Shown in pieces: positions 24,281-32,856 of a DNA stretch of 64,000 bases; position 1 is the first letter of the stretch; each line of letters opens with the position of its first letter. The stretch covers positions 33,923-97,922 of the forward strand of contig NZ_JAIHLP010000001.1 in the NCBI RefSeq assembly GCF_020009625.1, given 5' to 3'. This DNA comes from Leifsonia poae (lineage in GTDB: Bacteria; Actinomycetota; Actinomycetes; Actinomycetales; Microbacteriaceae). Position numbers and translations under genes: made by a program. Under the pieces are notes generated by a model. The model was not told the origin of the DNA and did no database searches. It saw only the letters and a list, made by a program, of their open reading frames with translations.

Positions 24281-25247
24281 ACTCCACGCGTTCAAAGGCT
24301 TCAACGAGGACCTGACATGCCGGGGCTTCCAATACGTCGAAGGTGAGACGTACGAACAGGATGCGCCCGCCCGTCTCTGCAGCACAGGTTTCCACGCTGT
24401 GACCAGCCCTCTCGACGTGTTCTCCTACTACCCGCCAGCGGGTTCGGTGTATCACGCCGTGACGTTGGATGATGTCGACGGCAAGCGCGAGGACGATTCG
24501 AAGGTTGCTGGACGTCGCATCAAGGTCGGTGCACGCCTTTCCATCCCAGCATTGGTGAAGGCTCACATCGACTTCGTGTGGGAGAACGTCAAGAAGGATG
24601 ACGTTCCGGCGGCGTCCAACACCGGCTACCGGTCGGCGGCGTCCAACACCGGCGACTACTCGGCGGCGTCCAACACCGGCTACCGGTCGGCGGCGTCCAA
24701 CACCGGCAACTACTCGGCGGCGTCCAACACCGGCAACTACTCGGCGGCGTCCAACACCGGCGACCGGTCGGCGGCGTCCAACACCGGCGACCGGTCGGCG
24801 GCGTCCAACACCGGCGACTACTCGGCGGCGTCCAACACCGGCTACCGGTCGGCGGCGTCCAACACCGGCGACCGGTCGGCGGCGTCCAACACCGGCGACT
24901 ACTCGGCGGCGTCCAACACCGGCTACCGGTCGGCGGCGTCCAACACCGGCAACTACTCGGCGGCGTCCAACACCGGCAACTACTCGGCGGCGTCCAACAC
25001 CGGCTACCAGTCGGCGGCGTCCAACACCGGCTACCAGTCGGCGGCGTCGGTCGAAGGTGCCGAGTCTGTCGCGATCGTCACCGGCAAAGACTCCAAAGCC
25101 TCCGGGGCGCTCGGCTGCTGGCTGGTCCTCACAGAGCGTGACGACGACTACCGCATCGTCTCCGTCCAGTCGGTGAAGGTCGACGGCAAGAAGGTCAAGG
25201 CGGGCGTGTTCTACACCCTCCGCGACGGGAAGGTCGTGACCGCATGA
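24273..25247 (+). CDS. DUF7666-like protein with 16 nonapeptide repeats
   Basis: The protein is 324 aa. The N-terminal ~110 residues (FKGFNEDLTCRGFQY, LCSTGFHAVTSPLDVFSYYPP) resemble the DUF7666 domain of phage proteins. Residues ~113-256 are 16 perfect copies of AASNTG-x-x-S, in which xx is YR, DY, NY, DR or YQ. Two degenerate units and a short globular end follow. The periodicity and small residues suggest a beta-solenoid. The nucleotide repeat is 27 bp and nearly invariant, so copy number could change by slippage. No enzyme function can be assigned. Confidence 0.8.
   Translation: MSELHAFKGFNEDLTCRGFQYVEGETYEQDAPARLCSTGFHAVTSPLDVFSYYPPAGSVYHAVTLDDVDGKREDDSKVAGRRIKVGARLSIPALVKAHIDFVWENVKKDDVPAASNTGYRSAASNTGDYSAASNTGYRSAASNTGNYSAASNTGNYSAASNTGDRSAASNTGDRSAASNTGDYSAASNTGYRSAASNTGDRSAASNTGDYSAASNTGYRSAASNTGNYSAASNTGNYSAASNTGYQSAASNTGYQSAASVEGAESVAIVTGKDSKASGALGCWLVLTERDDDYRIVSVQSVKVDGKKVKAGVFYTLRDGKVVTA
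24609..25040 (+). repeat. 16 tandem copies of a 27-bp coding repeat
   Basis: Each unit is GCGGCGTCCAACACCGGC followed by two variable codons and TCG. Only the two variable codons change, with Y, D or N first and R, Y or Q second. The array lies entirely inside one gene and keeps its frame. There are no spacers, so this is not a CRISPR. Confidence 0.95.
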
Positions 25248-25423
25248 GCGACCCGATGCCCACTGTCAGAGACATCCTCTACCCGGACTTCTCCGGAAAC
25301 GTCACCCCGATCAGACCCCCGGCACCGTCGACCCCGACGCTCGTGCAGTTCACCGCCCCCGACCCACTCGAGGGAAACCCCTACGACCTGATCGAGGGCG
25401 AAGACTACGAGGTCGACCTGTGA
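25244..25423 (+). CDS. Small phage hypothetical protein
   Basis: The protein is 59 aa, acidic and proline-rich, with a VRDILYPDFSGNV start and an EGEDYEVDL end. It overlaps the repeat-protein gene by ATGA and the next gene by GTGA. No recognised domain; probably structural or regulatory in the early operon. Confidence 0.6.
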   Translation: MSDPMPTVRDILYPDFSGNVTPIRPPAPSTPTLVQFTAPDPLEGNPYDLIEGEDYEVDL

Positions 25424-26250
25424 CCGCCACACTTGCCGGGATCATCCCGGACCTTCCCGACGATGAGTATCACCGTCGCCCTGAGCTCAGCAGCACCGGC
25501 GTCCGGAAGATCCTCGAAGCGCCAGCGATCTACCGGCACTACATGGACACCACGCAGCCGGGAAAGAGGGCGTTCGATGTTGGCCATGTTGCTCACGCGA
25601 AAGTCCTCGGAGTCGGAACCGGTGTGATCGAGTACCCGCCCGAGCACCTGACGCCAAGCGGCAACGTGTCCACCAAGAAGGCGACCGAAGAGTGGGCTGC
25701 CGCGCAGCGCGCCCTGGGCTTCGCACCTGTCAGCCCTGACGACGTTGGCAAGGTCGACGCCATGGCGGAAGCCGTGCTTGCTCATCCTGACGCTCGGTCG
25801 GTTCTTGAGACTGTCGCCGGCCGCGAGGTGAGCTTGTTCGCCACCATCGACGGCGTACCAATGCGTGCCCGGTTCGACATCTACGACGGGATCAACGGCG
25901 GCGACCTGAAAACAGCCCGAGATGCGTCCCCGAGGGGGTTCAACGCTGCGGTCGGACGGCTCGGCTACCACATCCAGGACCGCTGGTATGCGGAGGCGCA
26001 CACGGCGATCACTGGCACCGAGCTTGAGTCGTTCAAGTTCATCGTCGTGGAAACGGCGGCCCCTCACCTGGTGGGTGTGTATGACCTCGACTTCATGTGG
26101 GAAGACCTCGCCAAAGAACGAACCAAGCGAGCGCGCGAACTGTACGCGCGCTGCACCGAAACGAACACATGGCCCGGCTATCAGAGCGCAACGCTGACAC
26201 CGCCGACCTGGGCCCTGTACGAGAACGAGGAAGAGGAGATCCAGGTCTGA
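25420..26250 (+). CDS. RecE-like PD-(D/E)XK exonuclease (DUF3799-type)
   Basis: This 276-aa protein has an N-terminal substrate-binding part (DEYHRRPELSSTGVRKILEAP) and a PD-(D/E)XK nuclease core: RARFDIYDGINGGDLKTA carries the metal-binding Asp and the D-x-K motif, and LGYHIQDRWYAEA has the following glutamine. This family includes RecE-type 5'-3' exonucleases used in phage recombination. The next gene would be the natural position for an annealing partner. Start is GTG in a GTGA overlap. Confidence 0.85.
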   Translation: MTATLAGIIPDLPDDEYHRRPELSSTGVRKILEAPAIYRHYMDTTQPGKRAFDVGHVAHAKVLGVGTGVIEYPPEHLTPSGNVSTKKATEEWAAAQRALGFAPVSPDDVGKVDAMAEAVLAHPDARSVLETVAGREVSLFATIDGVPMRARFDIYDGINGGDLKTARDASPRGFNAAVGRLGYHIQDRWYAEAHTAITGTELESFKFIVVETAAPHLVGVYDLDFMWEDLAKERTKRARELYARCTETNTWPGYQSATLTPPTWALYENEEEEIQV

Positions 26251-26840
26251 TGAATATCGCATCGACAACAGAACCAAAATCGGACCAGCAGAACTACGAC
26301 GACTACATCGACGGCCCCAAAACAGTCACCGTCAGCCAGGTCAAGGCCGGGTCTGCTGAGCAGCCTGTGGAGGTTCACCTGGTCGAGTTCCCCGGGCGGC
26401 CCTTCAAGCCCTCCAAGTCCATGAGACGCGTCCTCGTCACCTGCTGGGGCAGCGACTCGTCCGCCTACGCCGGCCGCAAGTTGACCCTATTCGGCGACCC
26501 GGGTGTGACGTTCGGCGGGCAGGCTGTCGGTGGCATCAGGATCAGCGCCCTGTCGCACCTCGAAAACCCGGTCACAGTGTCTCTCACCGTCACCCGGGGG
26601 AAACGGGCACCGTTCGTCGTGCAGCCCATCGAAACACCCAGACCGAAGGACACGTCCGGGCGGGACTGGTTGACCGAGCTCGCAGACACCAACGGCGACC
26701 GCGGCCTGATCGAAGCGCTTGGACATGCAGCCAGCGAAGCCAACGCGCTACCCACCGTCCTCACGATCATCCGTCAGGCATACCAGGACGCGAAGGCCGG
26801 GGCTGTCACGGTCACACAGACAGACGGTGACGACGCATGA
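26250..26840 (+). CDS. Phage hypothetical protein, possible recombination partner
   Basis: The protein is 196 aa. A beta-rich N-terminal domain includes PKTVTVSQVKAG, VLVTCWGSDSSAYAGRKLTLFG and GGIRISALSHLENP. A C-terminal helical tail follows. The pattern of strands and position after a RecE-like nuclease suggests a DNA-binding partner, but I do not recognise a known annealing family. It shares one base with the upstream stop and four with the helicase start. Confidence 0.6.
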   Translation: MNIASTTEPKSDQQNYDDYIDGPKTVTVSQVKAGSAEQPVEVHLVEFPGRPFKPSKSMRRVLVTCWGSDSSAYAGRKLTLFGDPGVTFGGQAVGGIRISALSHLENPVTVSLTVTRGKRAPFVVQPIETPRPKDTSGRDWLTELADTNGDRGLIEALGHAASEANALPTVLTIIRQAYQDAKAGAVTVTQTDGDDA

Positions 26841-28219
26841 GCGCGTCATCGTACACCGAGTTCCTTGCGCGCAAGGCTCAGTTGGTGAACGCCGGTGGGT
26901 TCGAGCCCGTGGTGATGCCCGACCATCTGTTCGACTATCAGCGGTCCCTGGTCGAGTGGGCGGTGCGCATCGGGCGCGGAGGCATCTTCGCTGACTGCGG
27001 CCTCGGGAAGACACCCATGGAGCTCGCCTGGGCGCAGAACGTATTCGAGCACACCGGTAAGCCTGTGCTGCTGGTGACACCTCTGGCAGTGGGATTCCAA
27101 ATCGTTACCGAAGCGGAGAAGTTCGGCCACGACGCCGCCCTGTCCCGTGAAGGCAAGGTGACGGCGCCGATCACCGTGACGAACTACGAGCAGCTGAACA
27201 AGTTCGACTGGTCCCGGTTCGGTGGCGTCGTCTGCGACGAGTCCTCAGCGATCAAGTCATTCGACGGCGCACGCCGAGCAGAGGTCACGGAGTTCATGCG
27301 GCGGGTGCAATACCGGCTTCTCGGCACGGCGACAGCGGCGCCGAATGACTACATCGAGCTGGGCACCTCCTCGGAAGCGCTCGGTGATCTCGGGTACATG
27401 GACATGTTGACCCGGTTCTTTGTGAACGACAACCGCACTAGTACGAGCCGTGCCAAATTCGCGGCCGCGAGCCGTGAGGTGGGGTGGCGGCTGAAGGGGC
27501 ATGCCTCGGGACCGTTCTGGCAGTGGGTCGCGACCTGGGCTCGAGCTATTCGCCGGCCTTCGGACTTCGGCTTCTCGGACGCCGGCCACATACTCCCCGA
27601 ACTCATCGAGCGCGTGTCTGTCGTTGAGGCTCGGGAAGCTCGCCCGGACACTCTCTTTGATATGCCGGCCGTGGGGCTGCAGGAAGAACGCGAAGAGAAC
27701 CGGCGCACGCTCGTGGAGCGCTGCGAAGCGGCGGCCTCCGCCGTGGCGGACGCCGAGCACGCCGTGTCCTGGTGCCATCTGAACGACGAATCTGCCCTAC
27801 TCACCCGCCTGATCGATGGAGCGGTGGAAGTGTCCGGCTCAGATTCCCCCGATGCGAAGGAAGAGAAGCTCGCCGCGTTTACCCGCGGAGAGATTCGCGT
27901 GCTCGTCACCAAGCCCTCGATCGGTGCCTGGGGACTCAACTGGCAGCACTGCAACCGGATGACCTACTTCCCCTCCCACTCGTACGAGCAGATGTACCAG
28001 GCCGTCCGGAGGGTGTGGAGGTTCGGCCAGAAGCTGCCCGTGACTGTCGATCTGATCACCACCGAAGGCGGCCTCAACGTCTTGGCGAACCTGCAGCGGA
28101 AGGCTGCCCAGGCCGACGAAATGTTCAGCGAGCTGGTCACCCATATGAACGCTGCGCGCGCCGTCGACCGGCACGTGTACGACAAAGAACTGGAGGTGCC
28201 GGCATGGCTGGCGTCCTGA
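26837..28219 (+). CDS. SNF2/SF2-type DNA helicase
   Basis: This 460-aa protein has the SF2 motifs in order: FDYQRSLVEWAV (Q-like), Walker A FADCGLGKT (residues 51-59), LLVTPLAVGFQ (Ia), CDESSAIK (DExx box, 133-140), LLGTATAAP (III) and YQAVRRVWRFGQ near 387 (motif VI with arginine fingers). It is compact and typical of phage SNF2-like helicases. It overlaps the methyltransferase gene by 16 bp, so both are made together. Roles in replication, recombination or restriction resistance are possible. Confidence 0.9.
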   Translation: MSASSYTEFLARKAQLVNAGGFEPVVMPDHLFDYQRSLVEWAVRIGRGGIFADCGLGKTPMELAWAQNVFEHTGKPVLLVTPLAVGFQIVTEAEKFGHDAALSREGKVTAPITVTNYEQLNKFDWSRFGGVVCDESSAIKSFDGARRAEVTEFMRRVQYRLLGTATAAPNDYIELGTSSEALGDLGYMDMLTRFFVNDNRTSTSRAKFAAASREVGWRLKGHASGPFWQWVATWARAIRRPSDFGFSDAGHILPELIERVSVVEAREARPDTLFDMPAVGLQEEREENRRTLVERCEAAASAVADAEHAVSWCHLNDESALLTRLIDGAVEVSGSDSPDAKEEKLAAFTRGEIRVLVTKPSIGAWGLNWQHCNRMTYFPSHSYEQMYQAVRRVWRFGQKLPVTVDLITTEGGLNVLANLQRKAAQADEMFSELVTHMNAARAVDRHVYDKELEVPAWLAS

Positions 28220-29214
28220 ATCAGCAGATCACCGACCGGTGGGCGATCTACAACGCCGACTCGATGGATGTCATGGCAGCCATGCCAGACGAGTCCATTC
28301 ACGCATCGATCTACTCGCCCCCATTCGCTGGCCTGTACATCTACTCGTCCAACGACCGCGACGTTTCGAACGCTCGCAGCTACGACGAGTTCGCAGAGCA
28401 CTACGGGCTCTTCATCGATGAGCTCTACCGGATCACCAAGCCGGGCCGCCTCACAGCCGTGCATGCCGCACCGGTCCCGTCCGGCAACAGCGGCAAGGAC
28501 TCATACCGAGACTTCCCTGGCGACGTGATCCGTTGGCACCAGGCGCGCGGCTGGGAGTGGGTATCGCGACACGTGATCTGGAAGGAACCCCTTGCGGTTC
28601 GTAACCGAACCATGGCGAAGAACCTCGCGCACAAGACCATCGTCACGGATGCCGCATATGGCGGCGTCGCGTCCGCCGATGAACTGCTCGTGTTCCGCAA
28701 GCCCGGAGAATCGGTCGAGCCGATCACCCACCCCGTGGGTCTCACCTCGAACTACGCAGGCTCAGAACGGATGCCCGCCGAATTGTTGAGATTCAGAGGG
28801 TGGGACGGCGACCAGAAACTCAATCGGTACTCACACTGGATCTGGCGCCGCTACGCATCGTCGGTTTGGGACGACGTTCGCATCGACCGCGTACTTCCCT
28901 TCCGCGATGCGAAAGACGAAGACGACGAGAAGCACGTTCACCCGCTGCAACTCGATGTCATCGAACGGTTCATCGACCTCCGCACCAAGCCCGGCGAGAC
29001 AGTGTTCACCCCGTTCATGGGCGTTGGCTCGGAAGTATTCGCCGCTGTTCAAATGGACCGCTATGGGATCGGCTCCGAACTCAAGCCGTCGTATTTCGAG
29101 CAGGCTCTGCGCAACATGGCTGCGGTCGACTCCGAGAATGTCGACGACGAAGCACTCGACTTCGACTCCATCTCCTCAGATCCAGCAGACGCGGACTGGG
29201 ACGGTGCGGCGTGA
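28204..29214 (+). CDS. DNA adenine-N6/cytosine-N4 methyltransferase (beta-type)
   Basis: The protein is 336 aa from ATG 28204 inside the end of the helicase gene. Catalytic motif IV reads SPPF (38-41). The AdoMet motif FMGVGSEVFAA comes late (near 271), giving the circularly permuted order of beta-type enzymes. The target-recognition region lies between. It probably protects phage DNA from restriction or marks replication. Which base is modified and the target site cannot be read from the sequence. Confidence 0.9.
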   Translation: MAGVLNQQITDRWAIYNADSMDVMAAMPDESIHASIYSPPFAGLYIYSSNDRDVSNARSYDEFAEHYGLFIDELYRITKPGRLTAVHAAPVPSGNSGKDSYRDFPGDVIRWHQARGWEWVSRHVIWKEPLAVRNRTMAKNLAHKTIVTDAAYGGVASADELLVFRKPGESVEPITHPVGLTSNYAGSERMPAELLRFRGWDGDQKLNRYSHWIWRRYASSVWDDVRIDRVLPFRDAKDEDDEKHVHPLQLDVIERFIDLRTKPGETVFTPFMGVGSEVFAAVQMDRYGIGSELKPSYFEQALRNMAAVDSENVDDEALDFDSISSDPADADWDGAA

Positions 29215-29564
29215 CCCGGCAGGAGCACGCCGCCGCAGCGCGTCTCGCCCGCCAACCTCGGCCCGGTTCGGCTGCGGAGTATCGCGCGAGGTTCAACGGG
29301 AACGCTGCGTTCACGTACCCGTCTGAAGTGTTGGCGTTCGAGGCTGCTGTAGGACCGGAGAACCCTCTGAAGGAACAGCTGATCAGGACCACGTTCAACG
29401 TGGATGCCACCCGCTACTTCCAACGTCTGTCGTTCCTGATCACTGAGGACTTGGAGAACTCGTTGAAGATCGACCCGGTTCTGGTGCATCGTCTCGTGGA
29501 TCGTGCGCAGAGGAAAGCCTCCGCCCGTGTTGCACGCGGCACCTCGGAGTGGGGTGAGTTCTGA
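29211..29564 (+). CDS. DUF3263-like HTH protein
   Basis: This 117-aa protein matches the DUF3263 pattern in its second half: VLAFEAAVGPENPLKEQLIRT, then FNVDATRYFQRLSFLI and DPVLVHRLVDRAQRK. This is a small helical DNA-binding type fold found in actinobacteria and their phages. GTG 29211 overlaps the methyltransferase stop. Function is unknown. Confidence 0.72.
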   Translation: MTRQEHAAAARLARQPRPGSAAEYRARFNGNAAFTYPSEVLAFEAAVGPENPLKEQLIRTTFNVDATRYFQRLSFLITEDLENSLKIDPVLVHRLVDRAQRKASARVARGTSEWGEF

Positions 29565-29825
29565 TGGGTCGCACGTACAAGGACGGCCGGATGAGTCCGG
29601 CGGAGGTTCTCGAGGAGGTGCGTTGGTTCCTCGATGGCGGCATCAACCCGCGCATGATCACAACCCAGTTGGGGCGTACCGCTGAGGCGATCAGTACTGC
29701 TGCACACCGTGCGGGAGATCGTGGACGCGTTCAAGCCGTATGTGACCGAGGAACGGTGGGAGCGGGAACAAGCCCACGGCACCCGCCCACACCGACGCCC
29801 ACTCAAAGCGGCGAGCGCAGCATGA
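29564..29825 (+). pseudogene. Small HTH-like phage gene with a one-base frameshift
   Basis: From ATG 29564 the frame encodes MSPAEVLEEVRWFLDGGINP and QLGRTAEAISTAAHRAG, a helix-turn-helix-like segment. At about 29713-29715 (GGG) the coding pattern moves to the next frame, which reads EIVDAFKPYVTEERWERE and ends at 29825 in an ATGA overlap with the next gene. Removing one G restores an 86-aa protein. Left as it is, the frame would read straight into the next gene and fuse to it. Error or mutation. Confidence 0.65.
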
Positions 29826-30022
29826 GCGCCGCCAAGCGCTACAGGGTTCGTTCCTACGCGGATGATGTGGCTGAGACCACGGTGGATCTCGACGAGGCCC
29901 AGCTTGCCGCCGTCATGGGAGTTCTCAACGGGCTCGGCAATCAGGGCAGCTACACGGCGAGCTTCACCGTGTACGAGGTCGACTCACAGGGCAACGAGAT
30001 CGCGGGAGTGATGCCGCTGTGA
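29822..30022 (+). CDS. Small phage hypothetical protein
   Basis: The protein is 66 aa from ATG 29822, with RYRVRSYADDVAETTVDLDE, a helix AQLAAVMGVLNGLG and a strand SYTASFTVYEVDSQGN: a compact alpha/beta fold. It overlaps both neighbours (ATGA and GTGA). No known family. Confidence 0.65.
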   Translation: MSAAKRYRVRSYADDVAETTVDLDEAQLAAVMGVLNGLGNQGSYTASFTVYEVDSQGNEIAGVMPL

Positions 30023-31830
30023 ACGCGCTACTCACGAAATCAGTCGGCTACAAGCACCCGGACATCGCATGGAACGGCCTCACCGTAACAGACCTATTCT
30101 GCGGCGCTGGCGGATCATCCTCCGGCCTGGTAGCCGCAGGCTATCGCGTCGTGATCGCCGCGAACCACTGGGCGCGCGCGATCGAGTCGCACCAGCTCAA
30201 CCACCCGGAGACCGATCACAGCTCGGCGGACATCTCGCAGGTGAACCCGGCCTACTTCCCGCGCACGGACGTCCTGTGGGCGTCGCCGGAGTGCACGAAC
30301 CATTCGGTCGCGAAGGGCGTCAAACGGCAACGAGCCGAGAACGCCGCCCTCTTCGACCTCGACGGTACCCGACCGCTCTCCGACGACGCCGCAAACCGGT
30401 CCCGCGCGACCATGTGGGACGTGCCCCGGTTCGCCGAGCACCACCAGTACCGGGCGATCATCATCGAGAACGTCGTCGACGCCTACCGGTGGGTTCAATT
30501 CCCCGCCTGGCTGCTGGCAATGGAGCTCCTCGGCTACAAGCACGAGATCGTCTGGCTGAACTCGATGCACGCGCAGGGCGGCGGGCTGCCGGCCCCACAG
30601 TCGCGTGACCGGATGTACATCGTCTTCTGGCGCAAGGACCTCGCGACGGCGAAGAACCCGCGCCCCCGCCTCGAACGGTGGACGCGCCCGCACGCGGTCT
30701 GCGCCGAACACGGCGAGATCCGCGCGGTGCAGGCGTTCAAGAAGGCCGAGCCGTGGGGCCGCTACCGCGCCCAGTACGTCTACCGCTGCCCGAAGTGCGC
30801 CCTCGTTGTGGAGCCTGCGTGGCTGCCGGCGGCGTCCGCGATCGACTGGTCCATCCGCGGTGAACGGATCGGCGACCGGAAGAAGCCGCTGGCGGAGAAG
30901 ACGCGCCTGCGGATCGAGAAGGGCATCGAGCGGTACTGGAAGCCGCTCGTCGTCGCGGCAGCCGGGAACACGTACGACTCGGCGTCGGGCAAGGGCGGCA
31001 GCTACATCCGCGCCTACCCCGCCGACGAGACGATGCCGACCCAATCGACCACTGTGCAGCACGGCGTCGCGGTCCCTCCGCTCGTCGTCAACAACGTGTC
31101 AGGTGCCGACAACTCGCGGTCGACCACCGTCGGCGAAGTTCTGCCCGCGCTGGTCGCCGGCGGCACGCACGCCTCGCTGCTGATCCCAGTGGAAGGCCGC
31201 GAGGGCAAGGCTGCGGCGTCGGTGATGGACCCTATGCGGACGCAGTCGACGCGCGCCGAGACCGCCCTCATGGTCCCCGCCGGCGGCACCTGGCGCACGG
31301 ATGCGACGCCCGTCTCAGCCGTCATGGCCACGCGCACGACAACGGAGACTGATGCCCTCGTGATCCCGCTGCGCAACCACGGCGTCGCGAAGAGCGCCGC
31401 CCACCCGATCGACACCGTCGCGGCGAACGGCAACCACCACGCACTCGTGATGCGCAACAACCAGGGCGGCGCCGAGATGAGCACGCCCGTCGCCGAACCG
31501 CTGCGGACGCTGACCACAGGCGGCCACCAGTCACTCCTTGTGCCCTACTACGGGACGGGAACGGCGAGCACAACGAGTGAGCCCGTCGGCACGTTGACGA
31601 CAACCGACCGCTTCGGGTTCGCCGAGGGTATCTCGCTCGACGTCGATGACGTCGAGTTCCGGATGCTCGAGCCCGACGAGATCAAGCGCGGCATGGCGTT
31701 CCCGGACGACTACGTGCTCCTCGGGACGAAGCGTGAGCAGGTCAAACAGTCCGGCAACGCGGTGACGCCGCCGGCTGCCCGAGACCTGGGGCGCGCGGTC
31801 GCGGAATACCTTCTGGAGGTGGCGGCGTGA
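30019..31830 (+). CDS. DNA cytosine-5 methyltransferase
   Basis: The protein is 603 aa. Motif I is DLFCGAGGSSSG (25-36), the catalytic cysteine lies in SPECTNHS (Cys92, a PEC variant of the PCQ loop), then IIENVVDA (ENV, 150-152), QSRDRMYIV (motif VIII) and QSGNAVTPP (motif X, near 578). A CxxH and CxxC pair (about 234-260) may bind zinc. A long region of repeated P-x-x-T segments forms the target-recognition part. It is the second methyltransferase of the prophage, of a different class from the first. It would protect phage DNA from host restriction. Confidence 0.92.
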   Translation: MNALLTKSVGYKHPDIAWNGLTVTDLFCGAGGSSSGLVAAGYRVVIAANHWARAIESHQLNHPETDHSSADISQVNPAYFPRTDVLWASPECTNHSVAKGVKRQRAENAALFDLDGTRPLSDDAANRSRATMWDVPRFAEHHQYRAIIIENVVDAYRWVQFPAWLLAMELLGYKHEIVWLNSMHAQGGGLPAPQSRDRMYIVFWRKDLATAKNPRPRLERWTRPHAVCAEHGEIRAVQAFKKAEPWGRYRAQYVYRCPKCALVVEPAWLPAASAIDWSIRGERIGDRKKPLAEKTRLRIEKGIERYWKPLVVAAAGNTYDSASGKGGSYIRAYPADETMPTQSTTVQHGVAVPPLVVNNVSGADNSRSTTVGEVLPALVAGGTHASLLIPVEGREGKAAASVMDPMRTQSTRAETALMVPAGGTWRTDATPVSAVMATRTTTETDALVIPLRNHGVAKSAAHPIDTVAANGNHHALVMRNNQGGAEMSTPVAEPLRTLTTGGHQSLLVPYYGTGTASTTSEPVGTLTTTDRFGFAEGISLDVDDVEFRMLEPDEIKRGMAFPDDYVLLGTKREQVKQSGNAVTPPAARDLGRAVAEYLLEVAA

Positions 31831-31835
31831 CTCAG

Positions 31836-32033
31836 TCAGCGACCCGTGATCGAGTGGTCGGTGTCGAAGTACAGGTGGATGTCGGCGTCCTCTTCGGGAG
31901 TCGCATCAAGAACATGCTCATATCGGTCGTTGAGCCACACGTAGGCGGAGCCATTCCCTCGATCGCTGCCTCGGGGCCGACGCGCGGCCCTGAGCAGTTC
32001 ACCGTTGGCCGGGTTGATCTTCGTAGTTGCCAT
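31836..32033 (-). CDS. Small minus-strand phage gene in the early region
   Basis: The protein is 65 aa with ATTKINPANGELLRAARR, AYVWLNDRYEHVLDA and an acidic tail. It reads against the surrounding operon and converges with the cytosine methyltransferase gene with 5 bp between the stops. Its residue composition looks more protein-like than the opposing frame. Morons expressed from the prophage often have this arrangement. Function is unknown. Confidence 0.55.
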   Translation of the reverse strand: MATTKINPANGELLRAARRPRGSDRGNGSAYVWLNDRYEHVLDATPEEDADIHLYFDTDHSITGR

Positions 32034-32080
32034 GCTCTCAGCCTGCCACCGTTTCCACCCTCAATCTCAGGAGCGGTCGC

Positions 32081-32506
32081 GTGATCCGGCCAAAATACGA
32101 GTCCCCGAGACCGTCCAAGGCCGCGGAGGCCGACGCGTACGAGATCGCCACGCTGCGCGACATGGGGGTGTGTCAACGGTGCCGGCGCGACTGCGGCCCG
32201 TTCAACCGCGACCATCGGCAGAACCGCCGCCCGGGCAACACGCGTGCGTCGAACCTGCAAGGTCTCGGCGGGTCGGGGACGACCGGGTGTCACGGATGGA
32301 AGACGTCTCACCCGAAGGACGCGATCGAGCAGGGGTGGGCATGCCCGTCATGGGCTGACCCCGCCGAATGGCCAGCACGCCGGTACCTGCCGACGTCTTG
32401 GGGTTCCCTCCGTCTCGGGTGGGTGCTGTACGGGGACGACGGCAGCATCACCGAGATAAGCGAGGCCGAAGCGCGTCGGCGGATGGGGCTGGAGGACAGC
32501 GACTGA
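32081..32506 (+). CDS. HNH-like endonuclease-type protein
   Basis: The protein is 141 aa from GTG 32081 with AGGAG at 32069-32073. It has a zinc/HNH-like layout: CQRCRRDCGP, then NRDHRQNRRPG, ASNLQGLGG and CHGW. This is the reduced HNH pattern of phage endonucleases with catalytic histidine in the DHR segment. It is the first of two HNH-type genes. Possible roles are DNA nicking in replication or packaging. Confidence 0.75.
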   Translation: MIRPKYESPRPSKAAEADAYEIATLRDMGVCQRCRRDCGPFNRDHRQNRRPGNTRASNLQGLGGSGTTGCHGWKTSHPKDAIEQGWACPSWADPAEWPARRYLPTSWGSLRLGWVLYGDDGSITEISEAEARRRMGLEDSD

Positions 32507-32856
32507 TGGCGGGCCTGAACTGGGCGCGTCTCGACGCGAACTTCTCCTCGAATCACAAAACACTCGCCCTTTTGGGCACGAAAGGAGGCGATCATGCCGC
32601 ACTTGTCTACGTTTTCAGCCTCGGATATTGCGCCTTCAACGGCACCGACGGATTCATCCCGAAAGCAGCCCCGGGAACCTTCCACGGGACCGCGAAAGAC
32701 GCCACCCTGCTCGTCGAGGTCGGGCTGTGGAAACCGATCGATGGGGGCTGGGATGTCAATGACTGGGCGGAGTACCAGCCCACGACGGAGGAATCCCGAG
32801 CCCGAAGTGACCGCGCCAGGAAGGCAGCCGCGAAGAGGTGGGGCACCGATGGATAG
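32506..32856 (+). CDS. Phage replication-type winged-helix protein
   Basis: This 116-aa protein has WARLDANFSSNHKTLALLG, then LVYVFSLGYCAFNGTDGFIP, LVEVGLWKPIDGGWDVNDWAEYQ and a basic helix ARSDRARKAAAKRW. This matches the N-terminal domain of actinophage replisome-organiser-like proteins. Such proteins usually continue with a variable Asn/Ala-rich tail. A tail of that kind is present in the next frame (see 32850), so a one-base frameshift near the GGGG at 32838-32841 is suspected. Confidence 0.75.
   Translation: MAGLNWARLDANFSSNHKTLALLGTKGGDHAALVYVFSLGYCAFNGTDGFIPKAAPGTFHGTAKDATLLVEVGLWKPIDGGWDVNDWAEYQPTTEESRARSDRARKAAAKRWGTDG

Noticed and set aside
24609..25040. CRISPR array
   Set aside because: The units are directly adjacent without unique spacers and stay in one coding frame; no cas genes are present.
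24598..25176. A plus-strand frame with an RRRPTPAT repeat
   Set aside because: It is the +1 reading of the nonapeptide repeat and has no start signal. The frame with AASNTG continues into non-repeat domains at both ends.
31827..32084. A plus-strand 85-aa frame after the cytosine methyltransferase gene
   Set aside because: Its composition is poor and the opposite strand has a better protein. It also overlaps the HNH gene start.
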